Origin: Budvicia diplopodorum
GTDB taxonomy: Bacteria; Pseudomonadota; Gammaproteobacteria; Enterobacterales; Enterobacteriaceae
NCBI RefSeq assembly: GCF_009800925.1
Contig: NZ_WOYF01000003.1
Coordinates: 248,001-312,000 of the forward strand
Reading direction: 5' to 3'
Length of the DNA: 64,000 bases
The notes beneath the pieces are model-generated. The model was not told where the DNA came from, searched no databases, and worked only from the letters and a program-made list of their open reading frames with translations. Shown here in pieces: positions 1 to 8,444 of the stretch (positions are counted from its first letter, which is position 1; every line of letters starts with the position of its first letter). The position numbers and the translations under genes are program-made.

Positions 1-1
1 T

Positions 2-2440
2 GAATTCGGGCAGGCATGGGATCGTAATTTAACCGATGAAAATGGTCCTTATATTGAGCTGATGACCGGCGTTTTCACTGATAATCAGCCTGATTTTACC
101 TGGCTAGACGCATGGGAAGAGAAGCGATTTGTTCAAAACTTCCTGCCTTATAATACCTTAGGCACAATCCAAAATGCTTCCTGCGACGCGGTGCTTAAGC
201 TTGAACGCCAGCAGGGAGAATTAGTATGGGGTGTTTACGCGATTGTACCGTTGAATAACGCCCGCCTGACTATCGTTTGTGATGGTGAAACCACCCCACT
301 AGTGGACGTATCCATTGATTTAACGCCGGGTGAAGCGCTGCGTAATCAGTTGTCCGCTAATCCTAACGGTCGTTTAACCATTACGCTGTACGACGCTGAT
401 AATAAAGTTGTGCTCAGCTATACCGAACACCAGCCTAAAGAGACGCCGCTGCCGGAAGTGGCTACTACGCCTCTGCCAGCGTGTGAAATGACCAGTACCG
501 ATGAAGTTTGGTTTATAGGTCAACATCTTGAACAGTACAATCATGCCAGTCGTTCACCCTTTGATTATTACCTGCGTGGAATCGAACTCGATCCGCTGGA
601 CTATCGTAATAATCTGGCACTGGCGACGCTGGAATATAACCGGGCGAACTACTCACTGGCGATTGAATATGCGGGTCAGGCGCTAAAGCGCGCGCACGGC
701 TTGAATAAAAATCCGGTTTGCGGGCTGGCCAGTTTGGTACGTGCCAGCGCCTATGAGCGGCTGGGTCAGTTTGAGCTATCCCGTGAAGATTTCTATCGTG
801 CTACCTGGAGTGGTAACGCTAAACCGGGGGGGTATTATGGTCTGGCCCGGCTGGCAACGCGTAACGGTGAATACCATCAGGCTCTGTCATTCTGTCGGCA
901 AAGTTTGCTATGCAGTACCACCAATCAGGCGGTTATTAGCCTGAAAGGGCTGGTGCTACAACTGTCGGGCCAACGGGAAGAAAGCCGTCAGTGGCTGGCT
1001 CGCTGGGCGCAAGAGTATCCGCTTAACCCGACGCTGCATTATCTATTGTGGCGAGAGTATCAGGATGAAGAACGCCTGCAGGTATGGCGTCAGGTAGCCG
1101 GTAACCGGGGGATTAATTCACTGATTACCGCGGGCCAAATGCTTTCTTATGGTCAGACTGAGCTGGCGCTAGAGGTGTTAGCCCGTTTAGACAGCCAAGA
1201 AACGTTGCCGCTTTATTTACACGCCAGTTTATTACCAGAGAGCCAACGCAGTGCTTTATTGTCCAAAGCGCGCGATGCTTTTCCTCATCACGTAAGGTTC
1301 CCCAATACGCTGGATGAAGTGGATATGCTGGCGCAGATAGGGGAATGCTATTTTGCCCGTCATCTTCTAGCCTGTTTCCACTACAGCAAGCGAAATTATT
1401 CTCAGGCCGTTGAGCTATGGGAAGCGTGTACTGCCATGCAGCCTGATTTTGTTGACGCATGGCGTGGGCTGGGTATCTACGCATGGAATAAGCAGCATAA
1501 TCGAGCTTTAGCGGAGAAGTATCTGGATCGCGCTTTCAGCCTCAGCTCGAATGACGCGCGCATACTGTTTGAACGTGACTTACTGGACAAACTGTGCGCT
1601 GTAGCACCTCAAGTTCGTTTGGCCCGTTTGGAAGCGCATATGGCGACAGCGCTGGGCCGGGATGATTTAACGGCTGAAGTCCTGAGTCTCTATAATCAGC
1701 TTGGTAAACTTCAGGAAGCCGCAGATATCTTGGCTGAACGTAAGTTTCATCCGTGGGAAGGCGGAGAAGGTAAGGTTACCGGCCAGTATATTTCCAATCT
1801 GTTATTACGCGCTTTTAAATGCTTCCAGCAGCAGGAGCCAGAAGAGGCAATATCGCTACTGAATCAGGCCCTCCAGTATCCTGAAAACCTAAGTGAAGGG
1901 CGTTTGCTTGGACAAACGGATAATGATATCTGGTTCTGGCTTGGAGTATGTGCTTGGCAGCAGGGTAATTCAGAACAGGCCCGTCGTTGCTTTACTCATG
2001 CCACCGCTGGCGACAGCACTATCAATGTACATCGTTACTATAACGATCAGCCGCTGGACTACCTGTTTTATCAGGGACTAGCCCAACGGTGTCTCAATCA
2101 CCTCGATGCCGCACTGTCACTGTTTAATGACATGGCTGACTGGTCCACCGCCATGTCTGCACAAACCGTTAGCCGGGACTTCTTTGCCGTTTCACAGCCA
2201 GATTTATTGGCTCTGGATAACGATCTTCAGCAGCAACATCAGGAGAATTGTCTGTTTATCAGTGCGCTGGCTCATCTTGGCCGTGGTGATTTACCGGCAT
2301 TCAATCAGGTGACAGAACGCCTGCTGGCGCTAAACCCGGCGCATATCAAAGCCGCTCAGTTCAAAACGCTGTCCGTGGTACTGGCTGAGTTTGCAGATCG
2401 CGCTTGGGAACTAAATAAGGAGTTTACTAAACAGAGTTAA
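2..2440 (+). CDS. DUF5107 / tetratricopeptide-repeat protein, 5' end outside window
   Basis: The frame is open to the left edge, so this is the last 812 residues of a larger protein; the methionine codon at 62 is internal. The first residues, around RNLTDENGPYIELM, resemble the end of a DUF5107 domain, which in this family precedes a long array of TPR helices. The rest is helical, with repeated TPR-like patterns such as Y...A..L...A....P and W.WLG.CAWQQGN. Such proteins often sit beside sugar ABC transporters and glycosidase-type genes, as here. No catalytic residues can be assigned from this part. The role is unknown; carbohydrate-related is an inference from neighbours. Confidence 0.75.
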   Translation, partial: EFGQAWDRNLTDENGPYIELMTGVFTDNQPDFTWLDAWEEKRFVQNFLPYNTLGTIQNASCDAVLKLERQQGELVWGVYAIVPLNNARLTIVCDGETTPLVDVSIDLTPGEALRNQLSANPNGRLTITLYDADNKVVLSYTEHQPKETPLPEVATTPLPACEMTSTDEVWFIGQHLEQYNHASRSPFDYYLRGIELDPLDYRNNLALATLEYNRANYSLAIEYAGQALKRAHGLNKNPVCGLASLVRASAYERLGQFELSREDFYRATWSGNAKPGGYYGLARLATRNGEYHQALSFCRQSLLCSTTNQAVISLKGLVLQLSGQREESRQWLARWAQEYPLNPTLHYLLWREYQDEERLQVWRQVAGNRGINSLITAGQMLSYGQTELALEVLARLDSQETLPLYLHASLLPESQRSALLSKARDAFPHHVRFPNTLDEVDMLAQIGECYFARHLLACFHYSKRNYSQAVELWEACTAMQPDFVDAWRGLGIYAWNKQHNRALAEKYLDRAFSLSSNDARILFERDLLDKLCAVAPQVRLARLEAHMATALGRDDLTAEVLSLYNQLGKLQEAADILAERKFHPWEGGEGKVTGQYISNLLLRAFKCFQQQEPEEAISLLNQALQYPENLSEGRLLGQTDNDIWFWLGVCAWQQGNSEQARRCFTHATAGDSTINVHRYYNDQPLDYLFYQGLAQRCLNHLDAALSLFNDMADWSTAMSAQTVSRDFFAVSQPDLLALDNDLQQQHQENCLFISALAHLGRGDLPAFNQVTERLLALNPAHIKAAQFKTLSVVLAEFADRAWELNKEFTKQS

Positions 2441-2508
2441 GTTTAATTTGTGAGCAGCATGATCATCGTAAAGATGAAGGCAGCATAGAATAGCTCGCGT
2501 GCACTCTT

Positions 2509-2555
2509 CCGTACCCATCAGCGTGATAACAAGAAAACGGCGTTGATGGGTACGA
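2509..2555 (+). other. Long hairpin upstream of the sugar ABC operon
   Basis: An 11-bp perfect inverted repeat (2510-2520 with 2544-2554) extends inward by a few pairs including G-U, leaving a loop of about 15 nt rich in A. No T-run follows it, so it is not a classical terminator. It lies between the TPR protein gene and the binding-protein gene, about 50 nt before the ribosome site (cggagg). It could shield or separate the downstream transcript, or be an operator-like palindrome. Confidence 0.5.
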
Positions 2556-2602
2556 TCTACGTTAACGATAAAACGCCTTAACTCTTACCCTCGGAGGCAT
2601 TT

Positions 2603-3589
2603 ATGTCTGACAGAAAAAAAACAGCACTTATTTCGACGTTGATTACCCTTGCATGTCTTATTGTGCCGGGCGTTAACGCCGTAGAAAAAAAAGATATTAC
2701 GATTGGGGCTATTTATCTTGATACTCAGGGCTACTACGCAGGCGTTCGCTGGGGAGTCCAGAATTCAGCCGGCCAGTCCGGCGTTAAGGTTGACCTTATT
2801 GAAACCAACGCTCAAGGTGATATTTCAAAAGAAAGTTCATTTATCGATACTCTGGTTGCGCGTAATGTTGATGCCATTATCCTCTCGGCAGTATCTGAAA
2901 ATGGCAGTAGCCGAACCATCAAAAGAGCCAGCGAAGCCAATATCCCCATCATTTGCTACAACACCTGTATTAATGCCAAAGGCGTTGATAAATACGTCTC
3001 TGCCTATCTGGTTGGCGATCCGGTAGAGTTTGGCAAGAAGTTAGGCAATTCAGCCGCCGATTACTTTATTGCCAACAATATTACCGCACCAAAAATAGCC
3101 GTGATTAACTGCGAAGCTTTCGAAGTTTGCGTACAGCGCCGCAAGGGATTCGAAGAAGTGTTGAAAGCCAGAGTCCCAGGGATGACCATCGTTGCTAATC
3201 AAGAAGGAACCGTTCTGGACAAAGCCATTTCCGTTGGTGAAAAACTGCTGATTTCTACGCCAGATCTGGATGCCATTTTTGGTGAATCCGGCGGTGCCAC
3301 GCTCGGTGCGGTTAAAGCGGTTCGTAACCAAAACCGGTCAGGAAAAACGGTGGTATTTGGCTCAGACATGACCACCGAAATTGCTCAGGAGCTACAAAAC
3401 AATCAGGTTCTAAAAGCCGTTGTGGATATCTCCGGTAAGAAAATGGGTGAAAACGTATTTGCTCAGACCATGAATGTGATTAATAAGACGCTGCCTAAGG
3501 AGAAAGTGATTCAGGTTCCTATCGATCTCTATACCACCAGTGAAAGCGGTAAACAGTGGCTGGATACTCATAAAGACGGGCTGCCTTGA
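2603..3589 (+). CDS. Sugar ABC transporter, periplasmic substrate-binding protein (RbsB type)
   Basis: The 328-residue protein starts with a signal peptide (KK, then a hydrophobic stretch, with likely cleavage after VNA at about residue 26). The mature part has the type-1 periplasmic binding fold seen in ribose/galactose binding proteins: an N-terminal lobe beginning DITIGAIYLDTQGYYAG, a central hinge and a C-terminal lobe with VVFGSDMT. It would capture a sugar in the periplasm and deliver it to the ATPase/permease pair encoded just downstream. A strong ribosome site (ggaggc) precedes the ATG. The ligand cannot be read from the sequence. Confidence 0.88.
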   Translation: MSDRKKTALISTLITLACLIVPGVNAVEKKDITIGAIYLDTQGYYAGVRWGVQNSAGQSGVKVDLIETNAQGDISKESSFIDTLVARNVDAIILSAVSENGSSRTIKRASEANIPIICYNTCINAKGVDKYVSAYLVGDPVEFGKKLGNSAADYFIANNITAPKIAVINCEAFEVCVQRRKGFEEVLKARVPGMTIVANQEGTVLDKAISVGEKLLISTPDLDAIFGESGGATLGAVKAVRNQNRSGKTVVFGSDMTTEIAQELQNNQVLKAVVDISGKKMGENVFAQTMNVINKTLPKEKVIQVPIDLYTTSESGKQWLDTHKDGLP

Positions 3590-3661
3590 TGGCTCAAGTG
3601 ACGTTGCGTAAGTTCTCGGGCAGCAGCACTGATTGTTCGTTCATTATCTGAGGTATTTGGC

Positions 3662-5182
3662 ATGACGGCTCAACCCTTATCTACACCAGACACAGCAATC
3701 GCCTGCATTAGCGGCGGTTGCAAACGCTATCCCGGCGTTGTGGCGCTGGATAATGTCAATTTTACCCTACACAAAGGAGAGGTCCGGGCGCTATTGGGCA
3801 AAAATGGTGCCGGAAAATCGACGCTAATCCGAATGCTAACCGGCAGTGAACGACCCGATTCCGGCGAAGTTTATTTATGCGGCACATTATTAGACGGTAG
3901 TGATGCCCAGTTAACCCGCCGGGCTGCCAGCCTTGGCGTACGTGCCGTTTACCAAGAGTTAAGTCTGGTTGAAGGTCTGAGCGTTGCCGAGAACCTGTGC
4001 TTAGGCGAGTGGCCCCGTCAGGGCGGTATGATCGATCAACAAATGATGTTCGATCAGGCTAATGAGTGCCTGTCTGCATTGGGCGTGGATATCGATCCTA
4101 TGCTACCCGTGGAGCTACTGAGCCCCGCGCAGAAGCAGCTAGTAGAAATCGCCAGGGTGATGAAAGGTAAGCCAAAACTGGTGATTCTGGATGAACCTAC
4201 CAGCTCACTGGCCAACACTGAAGTCGATTTAGTGATTGCTGCGGTAAAGCTGATGTCGCGATTGGGAATCGCCGTTATCTACGTTAGTCATCGAATGGAG
4301 GAGATACGGCGTTTGGCGTCCTCAGCGACGATTATGCGTGACGGTAAAGTCGCCGGTCAGGTTTCATTAGAAAATACCTCAACTCAAGAAATAGTTGCTC
4401 TGATGCTAGGGCGACAGCAGCAACAGCATCGTCAGGTAGAAACTTCGGCAATCAGGGGAGAACCCGTACTGTCGGTAAAAAACCTCTCTTTGCCTCCCAA
4501 GCTAAACAATATCAACCTGACGTTGCATCGCGGTGAGGTGCTCGGTATCGCTGGGCTCTTAGGCGCAGGGCGTAGCGAATTACTGAAAGCCATCGTCGGG
4601 CTAGATCCTTTCCAACAGGGGGAATTGGTACTGAATGGAAAATCTATTTCACGTCCGGATTACGCATCTATGCTGGCTCAGGGTATCGGCTATACCCCGG
4701 AAAACCGTAAAGAGGCGGGCATTATTCCTTTATTGGGCGTTGACGAAAATACGGTGATCACTAATCGCCACACGGTCAGCAACAAGGGCATCTTGCAATG
4801 GGGGCTTATCAAAACGCTGACCGAAGGCATTATGCGCCGTATGTCGATTAAGGCTTCCGCTAGCTCTACTGCGATTGGGACGTTATCCGGCGGGAATCAG
4901 CAGAAAGTGGTGATTGGCCGTTGGGTTTTCGCCAGCAGTCAGATCTTACTGTTAGATGAGCCTACCCGTGGCGTAGATATTGAAGCTAAACAGCAGATCT
5001 ATCAAATCGTTCGCGAGCTGGCGGCTGAAGGGAAAAGTATCATATTTATTTCAAGTGAAGTAGAGGAATTGCCGCTGGTCTGCGATCGGATATTGCTGTT
5101 GCAACACGGCACATTAACCCGCGAGTTTACTTCTCCCGTTAATGTGGATGAGCTGATGTCGGAAATCTTGTCGGTTCACTAA
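3662..5182 (+). CDS. Sugar ABC transporter, double ATPase (RbsA/MglA type)
   Basis: This 506-residue cytoplasmic ATPase has two nucleotide-binding halves. The first has Walker A GKNGAGKST at 46-54, a signature-like LSPAQKQLVEIAR and Walker B LVILDEPTS. The second has the degenerate P-loop GLLGAGRSE typical of this family, signature LSGGNQQKV and Walker B LLLDEPTRGVD. Length and layout fit the CUT2 class, which takes up monosaccharides. It lies 72 nt after the binding protein gene and 29 nt before the permease gene, so one operon is likely. It powers import through the permease dimer. Confidence 0.92.
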   Translation: MTAQPLSTPDTAIACISGGCKRYPGVVALDNVNFTLHKGEVRALLGKNGAGKSTLIRMLTGSERPDSGEVYLCGTLLDGSDAQLTRRAASLGVRAVYQELSLVEGLSVAENLCLGEWPRQGGMIDQQMMFDQANECLSALGVDIDPMLPVELLSPAQKQLVEIARVMKGKPKLVILDEPTSSLANTEVDLVIAAVKLMSRLGIAVIYVSHRMEEIRRLASSATIMRDGKVAGQVSLENTSTQEIVALMLGRQQQQHRQVETSAIRGEPVLSVKNLSLPPKLNNINLTLHRGEVLGIAGLLGAGRSELLKAIVGLDPFQQGELVLNGKSISRPDYASMLAQGIGYTPENRKEAGIIPLLGVDENTVITNRHTVSNKGILQWGLIKTLTEGIMRRMSIKASASSTAIGTLSGGNQQKVVIGRWVFASSQILLLDEPTRGVDIEAKQQIYQIVRELAAEGKSIIFISSEVEELPLVCDRILLLQHGTLTREFTSPVNVDELMSEILSVH

Positions 5183-5211
5183 GAATAATAATATATCGAG
5201 GAGTATCGAGT

Positions 5212-6210
5212 ATGTCCGCCTCACCGTTAGCATTACCAAAGAACAATGAGTTCAGTATCAAACAGCTGATTTCCCGCCATATTAATGAGATTGGTTTACT
5301 TGTTGTTATCGCCATTCTTTATTTCGTCTTTACCGTTAATGCGCCGGGTTTTATTTCACTGAATAATCAAATGAACATTCTGAGAGATGCCGCCACTATC
5401 GGCATCGCCGCGTGGGCAATGACGCTGATTATTATTTCAGGGGAAATTGACGTCAGCATCGGGCCAATGGTGGCTTTCATTTCAGTGTGTTTAGCTTATC
5501 TATTGCAATATGGCATACCTCTGCTGCCGGCTTTCCTCATGGTATTGCTGTTGGGAGCGCTATTGGGAACGCTAGCCGGAGCCCTGCGCGGTATTTTTAG
5601 CGTTCCTAGCTTTGTGGCGACGCTGGGCCTATGGAGCGCCCTGCGCGGCATGGGGCTGTTTATGACCAACGCGCTGCCGGTACCGATTGAAGAGAGTGAC
5701 ATTCTAGACTGGCTAGGCGGGCAGTTTCTTGGCATACCGGTTTCCGCTCTGATTATGATGCTGCTGTTTGCCGTTTTCCTGTTTATCAGTAAGAAAACGG
5801 CGTTCGGGCGCTCGGTATTTGCCGTGGGTGGCAATGCCACTGCGGCCCAGCTTTGTGGCATTAACGTAAAACGGGTGCGTATTCTGATTTTTACGCTGTC
5901 AGGCTTGCTTGCCGCCATTACCGGCATTTTGTTAGCCGCTCGCCTCGGGTCAGGCAATGCGGGTGCCGCAAACGGCCTGGAGTTTGACGTTATCGCCGCG
6001 GTGGTGGTTGGCGGAACGGCGTTATCCGGCGGCCGCGGCTCTTTGTTTGGCACCCTATTAGGCGTGCTGGTGATTACGCTGATTGGCAACGGATTAGTCC
6101 TGCTGGGCATTAACTCCTTCTTCCAGCAGGTGGTGCGCGGCGTGATTATCGTCGTAGCGGTACTGGCAAATATTTTACTGACTCAGCGTAATGCAAAATC
6201 AAAACGCTGA
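5212..6210 (+). CDS. Sugar ABC transporter, permease (RbsC type)
   Basis: The 332-residue inner-membrane protein has about eight to ten hydrophobic segments. It carries the RbsC family signature region around GEIDVSIGPMVAF and the conserved VVVGGTALSGGRGS loop near the C-terminus. It forms the translocation channel of the CUT2-type importer with the upstream ATPase and binding protein. Only one permease gene is present, consistent with a homodimer. The ribosome site (gagga) is at a good distance from the ATG. Confidence 0.9.
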   Translation: MSASPLALPKNNEFSIKQLISRHINEIGLLVVIAILYFVFTVNAPGFISLNNQMNILRDAATIGIAAWAMTLIIISGEIDVSIGPMVAFISVCLAYLLQYGIPLLPAFLMVLLLGALLGTLAGALRGIFSVPSFVATLGLWSALRGMGLFMTNALPVPIEESDILDWLGGQFLGIPVSALIMMLLFAVFLFISKKTAFGRSVFAVGGNATAAQLCGINVKRVRILIFTLSGLLAAITGILLAARLGSGNAGAANGLEFDVIAAVVVGGTALSGGRGSLFGTLLGVLVITLIGNGLVLLGINSFFQQVVRGVIIVVAVLANILLTQRNAKSKR

Positions 6211-6220
6211 GGCACATGCC

Positions 6221-6341
6221 CGTCATACTTCAAGTTGCAGATGCGTTGGCTGCGCTCACTCACCCGAATCACTTACTTATGTAAGCTCATCGGGATTCAT
6301 TCACTTGCCGCCTTCCTGCACCTCGAATTATTTTGGGCAGA
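6221..6341. repeat. Intergenic palindromic repeat (about 120 bp), enterobacterial type
   Basis: The segment begins with cgtcatacttcaagttgcag and ends near ctgcacctcgaattattttg. Its ends are partly complementary, and its middle holds an imperfect hairpin (cccgaatcacttac against gtaagctcatcggg). I recognise this as an interspersed imperfect palindrome that is widespread between genes in Yersinia, Serratia and relatives. It sits between the permease and dehydrogenase genes and may act as a transcribed hairpin. A fragment resembling its right end lies at 36321-36345. Confidence 0.7.
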
Positions 6342-6406
6342 ACGAATGACCATCGGCAATAGCATTGTCGATAAAAAAATAGATCAATAATTTAGTCGAG
6401 GAAACT

Positions 6407-7468
6407 ATGAAAACCATGTTAGCAGCTTATCTTCCCGGTAATTCCAGCGTTGAGCTACGTGAAGTAGCATTACCAACGCCGGGGATCAACCAGGTACTTA
6501 TCAAGATGAAGTCTTCCGGTATCTGCGGCAGCGATGTGCACTATATCTATCATAAACATCGCGCTACCGCCGCAGCGCCGGATAAACCGTTATATCAGGG
6601 ATTCATCAATGGCCATGAGCCCTGCGGCCAGATTGTAGGGCTGGGCGCAGGCTGCCGCCACTTTCGTGAAGGCGATCGGGTACTGGTTTACCATATCTCT
6701 GGCTGTGGTTTTTGCTCTAACTGCCGTCGTGGTTTTCCTATCTCGTGTACCGGTGACGGTAAGGCTGCATATGGCTGGCAGCGCGACGGTGGGCATGCCG
6801 AGTACCTGATCGCCGAAGAGAAAGATCTGATTCACGTGCCGGATATGCTCAGCTATGAAGACGGTGCCTTTATTTCCTGTGGCGTAGGAACGGCCTATGA
6901 AGGGATTCTGCGCGGCGAAGTCTCCGGAAGCGACAGCGTGCTGGTGGTTGGATTAGGGCCGGTTGGCATGATGGCCATGATGCTGGCAAAAGGGCGCGGG
7001 GCCAAACGAGTGATTGGCGTAGATATGCTACCCGATCGTCTGGCGACGGCGAAAAAGCTGGGCGTGATGGACAACGGTTATCTGGCTACGACAGAAAATT
7101 TACCGGCCGTTATCAGTGAGCTTACCCACGGCGGTGCCGATGTAGCACTTGATTGTTCTGGTAATGCCGCCGGTCGTCTGCTGGCCTTGCAGTCAACGGC
7201 TGATTGGGGTCGTGTTATCTACATTGGTGAAACCGGTAAAGTGGAATTCGAGGTTAGCGCCGATCTGATGCATCACCAGCGGCGGATTATCGGTTCATGG
7301 GTAACCAGTTTGTACCATATGGAAAAATGTTGCGTCGACCTGTGTGACTGGAAGCTTTACCCTCACAGTGCCATTACCCATCGTTTCTCTCTTGAGCAGG
7401 CCGGAGAGGCTTACGCCCTGATGGCCAGCGGCCAGTGCGGAAAAGTTGTGATTAATTTTCCTGAATGA
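6407..7468 (+). CDS. Zinc-dependent medium-chain alcohol/polyol dehydrogenase
   Basis: The 353-residue protein is of the MDR superfamily. It has an N-terminal GroES-like catalytic domain with GICGSDVH (catalytic Cys) and the GHEPCGQIVGLG zinc signature. A structural zinc loop with spaced cysteines (CGFCSNCRRGFPISC) follows, then a Rossmann domain with VVGLGPVGMMAM. It resembles sorbitol/threonine-type dehydrogenases, so oxidation of a polyol or sugar alcohol with NAD(P) is likely. It follows the ABC importer and precedes an epimerase, which supports a role in catabolism of the imported sugar. The exact substrate is unknown. Confidence 0.87.
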   Translation: MKTMLAAYLPGNSSVELREVALPTPGINQVLIKMKSSGICGSDVHYIYHKHRATAAAPDKPLYQGFINGHEPCGQIVGLGAGCRHFREGDRVLVYHISGCGFCSNCRRGFPISCTGDGKAAYGWQRDGGHAEYLIAEEKDLIHVPDMLSYEDGAFISCGVGTAYEGILRGEVSGSDSVLVVGLGPVGMMAMMLAKGRGAKRVIGVDMLPDRLATAKKLGVMDNGYLATTENLPAVISELTHGGADVALDCSGNAAGRLLALQSTADWGRVIYIGETGKVEFEVSADLMHHQRRIIGSWVTSLYHMEKCCVDLCDWKLYPHSAITHRFSLEQAGEAYALMASGQCGKVVINFPE

Positions 7469-7503
7469 GCCGCATGCTGGCTGATGGTTTAGCACGATGA
7501 GGG

Positions 7504-8397
7504 ATGCGTATGACACTGTTTACATTAAGTAATGACCAGCTTGAGCTGAGCGTCTCCTCTGCGGGGGGGGCTATTGAAGGGTTTTATGGCCGCAATGGCG
7601 GGGCTTCTGTTGCGCTCCTGCGCCCGGGAAAAGGCAGCGGCTCTGCGATTCAATCCAGCTGTTTTCCACTGGTGCCTTTTGCCAACCGGGTTAACGGTAA
7701 CCGCTTTTCCTTTGAAGGTAAAACCTACCGTCTTACCCCGAATACCGAATGGGATACTCACTATTTACACGGAGACGGTTGGCTGAACGAATGGCAATGC
7801 CTTGAACATACCCAACATGAACTGCTGCTGGAATATCAGCACAGTCAGGGGATATATCGCTACGTCGCTCGTCAGCATTTCCGGCTACGGGATAATGAAC
7901 TGGACGTTACGCTCAGCGTGACTAACCAAGGTGAAGATGCGTTGCCTTTTGGCCTCGGATGGCACCCCTATTTCCCTCTCACTAAGCACACCACGGTTCA
8001 GGCTAAATCAGGGGGTTACTGGTTAGAGGAAGCGCATTGGCTGGCCGGTGAGCACCAGACTACGCTTCCTGCCGATATCGACTTTAACCAACCGTCCCCC
8101 GTTCCCCGCCGCTGGGTGAACAATGGCTTTTCCGGCTGGGATGGCAACGCCACTATCCATTGGCCAGAGCACCAGTGGTCTTTAACCATGGAAACTGAGC
8201 CTGCCTGCCCATGCTATTTCATTTTTGTTTCCGATCCGGCGTTTGACCAAGGATATGACTTTGATTTTTTCTGTCTGGAACCAATGAGCCATGCGGCTAA
8301 TGACCACAACGTGCAGGGCGCGGGAGGGCTAAAGCGGCTAATGACAAATGACACATTGACTCAAACTATGCGATTGACCAGCCGGCCACAGCGTTAG
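7504..8397 (+). CDS. Aldose 1-epimerase family protein
   Basis: This 297-residue beta-sandwich protein of the galactose mutarotase superfamily interconverts alpha and beta anomers of sugars. Recognisable positions are the active-site region FGLGWHPYFPL and the earlier CFPLVPFANRVNGNRF, with HYLHGDGWLNEW supplying a conserved histidine. Two in-frame ATGs (7504 and 7510) compete; the gaggg at 7499-7503 is better spaced for the second. It lies 35 nt after the dehydrogenase gene and 47 nt before the transporter gene, so it probably belongs to the same sugar operon. Confidence 0.85.
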   Translation: MRMTLFTLSNDQLELSVSSAGGAIEGFYGRNGGASVALLRPGKGSGSAIQSSCFPLVPFANRVNGNRFSFEGKTYRLTPNTEWDTHYLHGDGWLNEWQCLEHTQHELLLEYQHSQGIYRYVARQHFRLRDNELDVTLSVTNQGEDALPFGLGWHPYFPLTKHTTVQAKSGGYWLEEAHWLAGEHQTTLPADIDFNQPSPVPRRWVNNGFSGWDGNATIHWPEHQWSLTMETEPACPCYFIFVSDPAFDQGYDFDFFCLEPMSHAANDHNVQGAGGLKRLMTNDTLTQTMRLTSRPQR

Positions 8398-8444
8398 CTG
8401 TAATGAAGGCTATCACCTGATGTTCAGCAATTTAAGGAACAAGA

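Noticed and set aside
62-64. ATG at 62 as start of the TPR protein
   Set aside because: The frame is open to the window edge and the preceding residues continue a DUF5107-like block, so the ATG is internal.
5496-6110. Long minus-strand frame of 204 codons inside the ABC permease gene
   Set aside because: It is antisense to a clear RbsC-type permease; such frames arise from the codon bias of hydrophobic proteins.
6940-6947. Chi octamer gctggtgg within the dehydrogenase gene
   Set aside because: A single octamer is expected by chance in a window of this size and carries no special information here, even with recBCD nearby.
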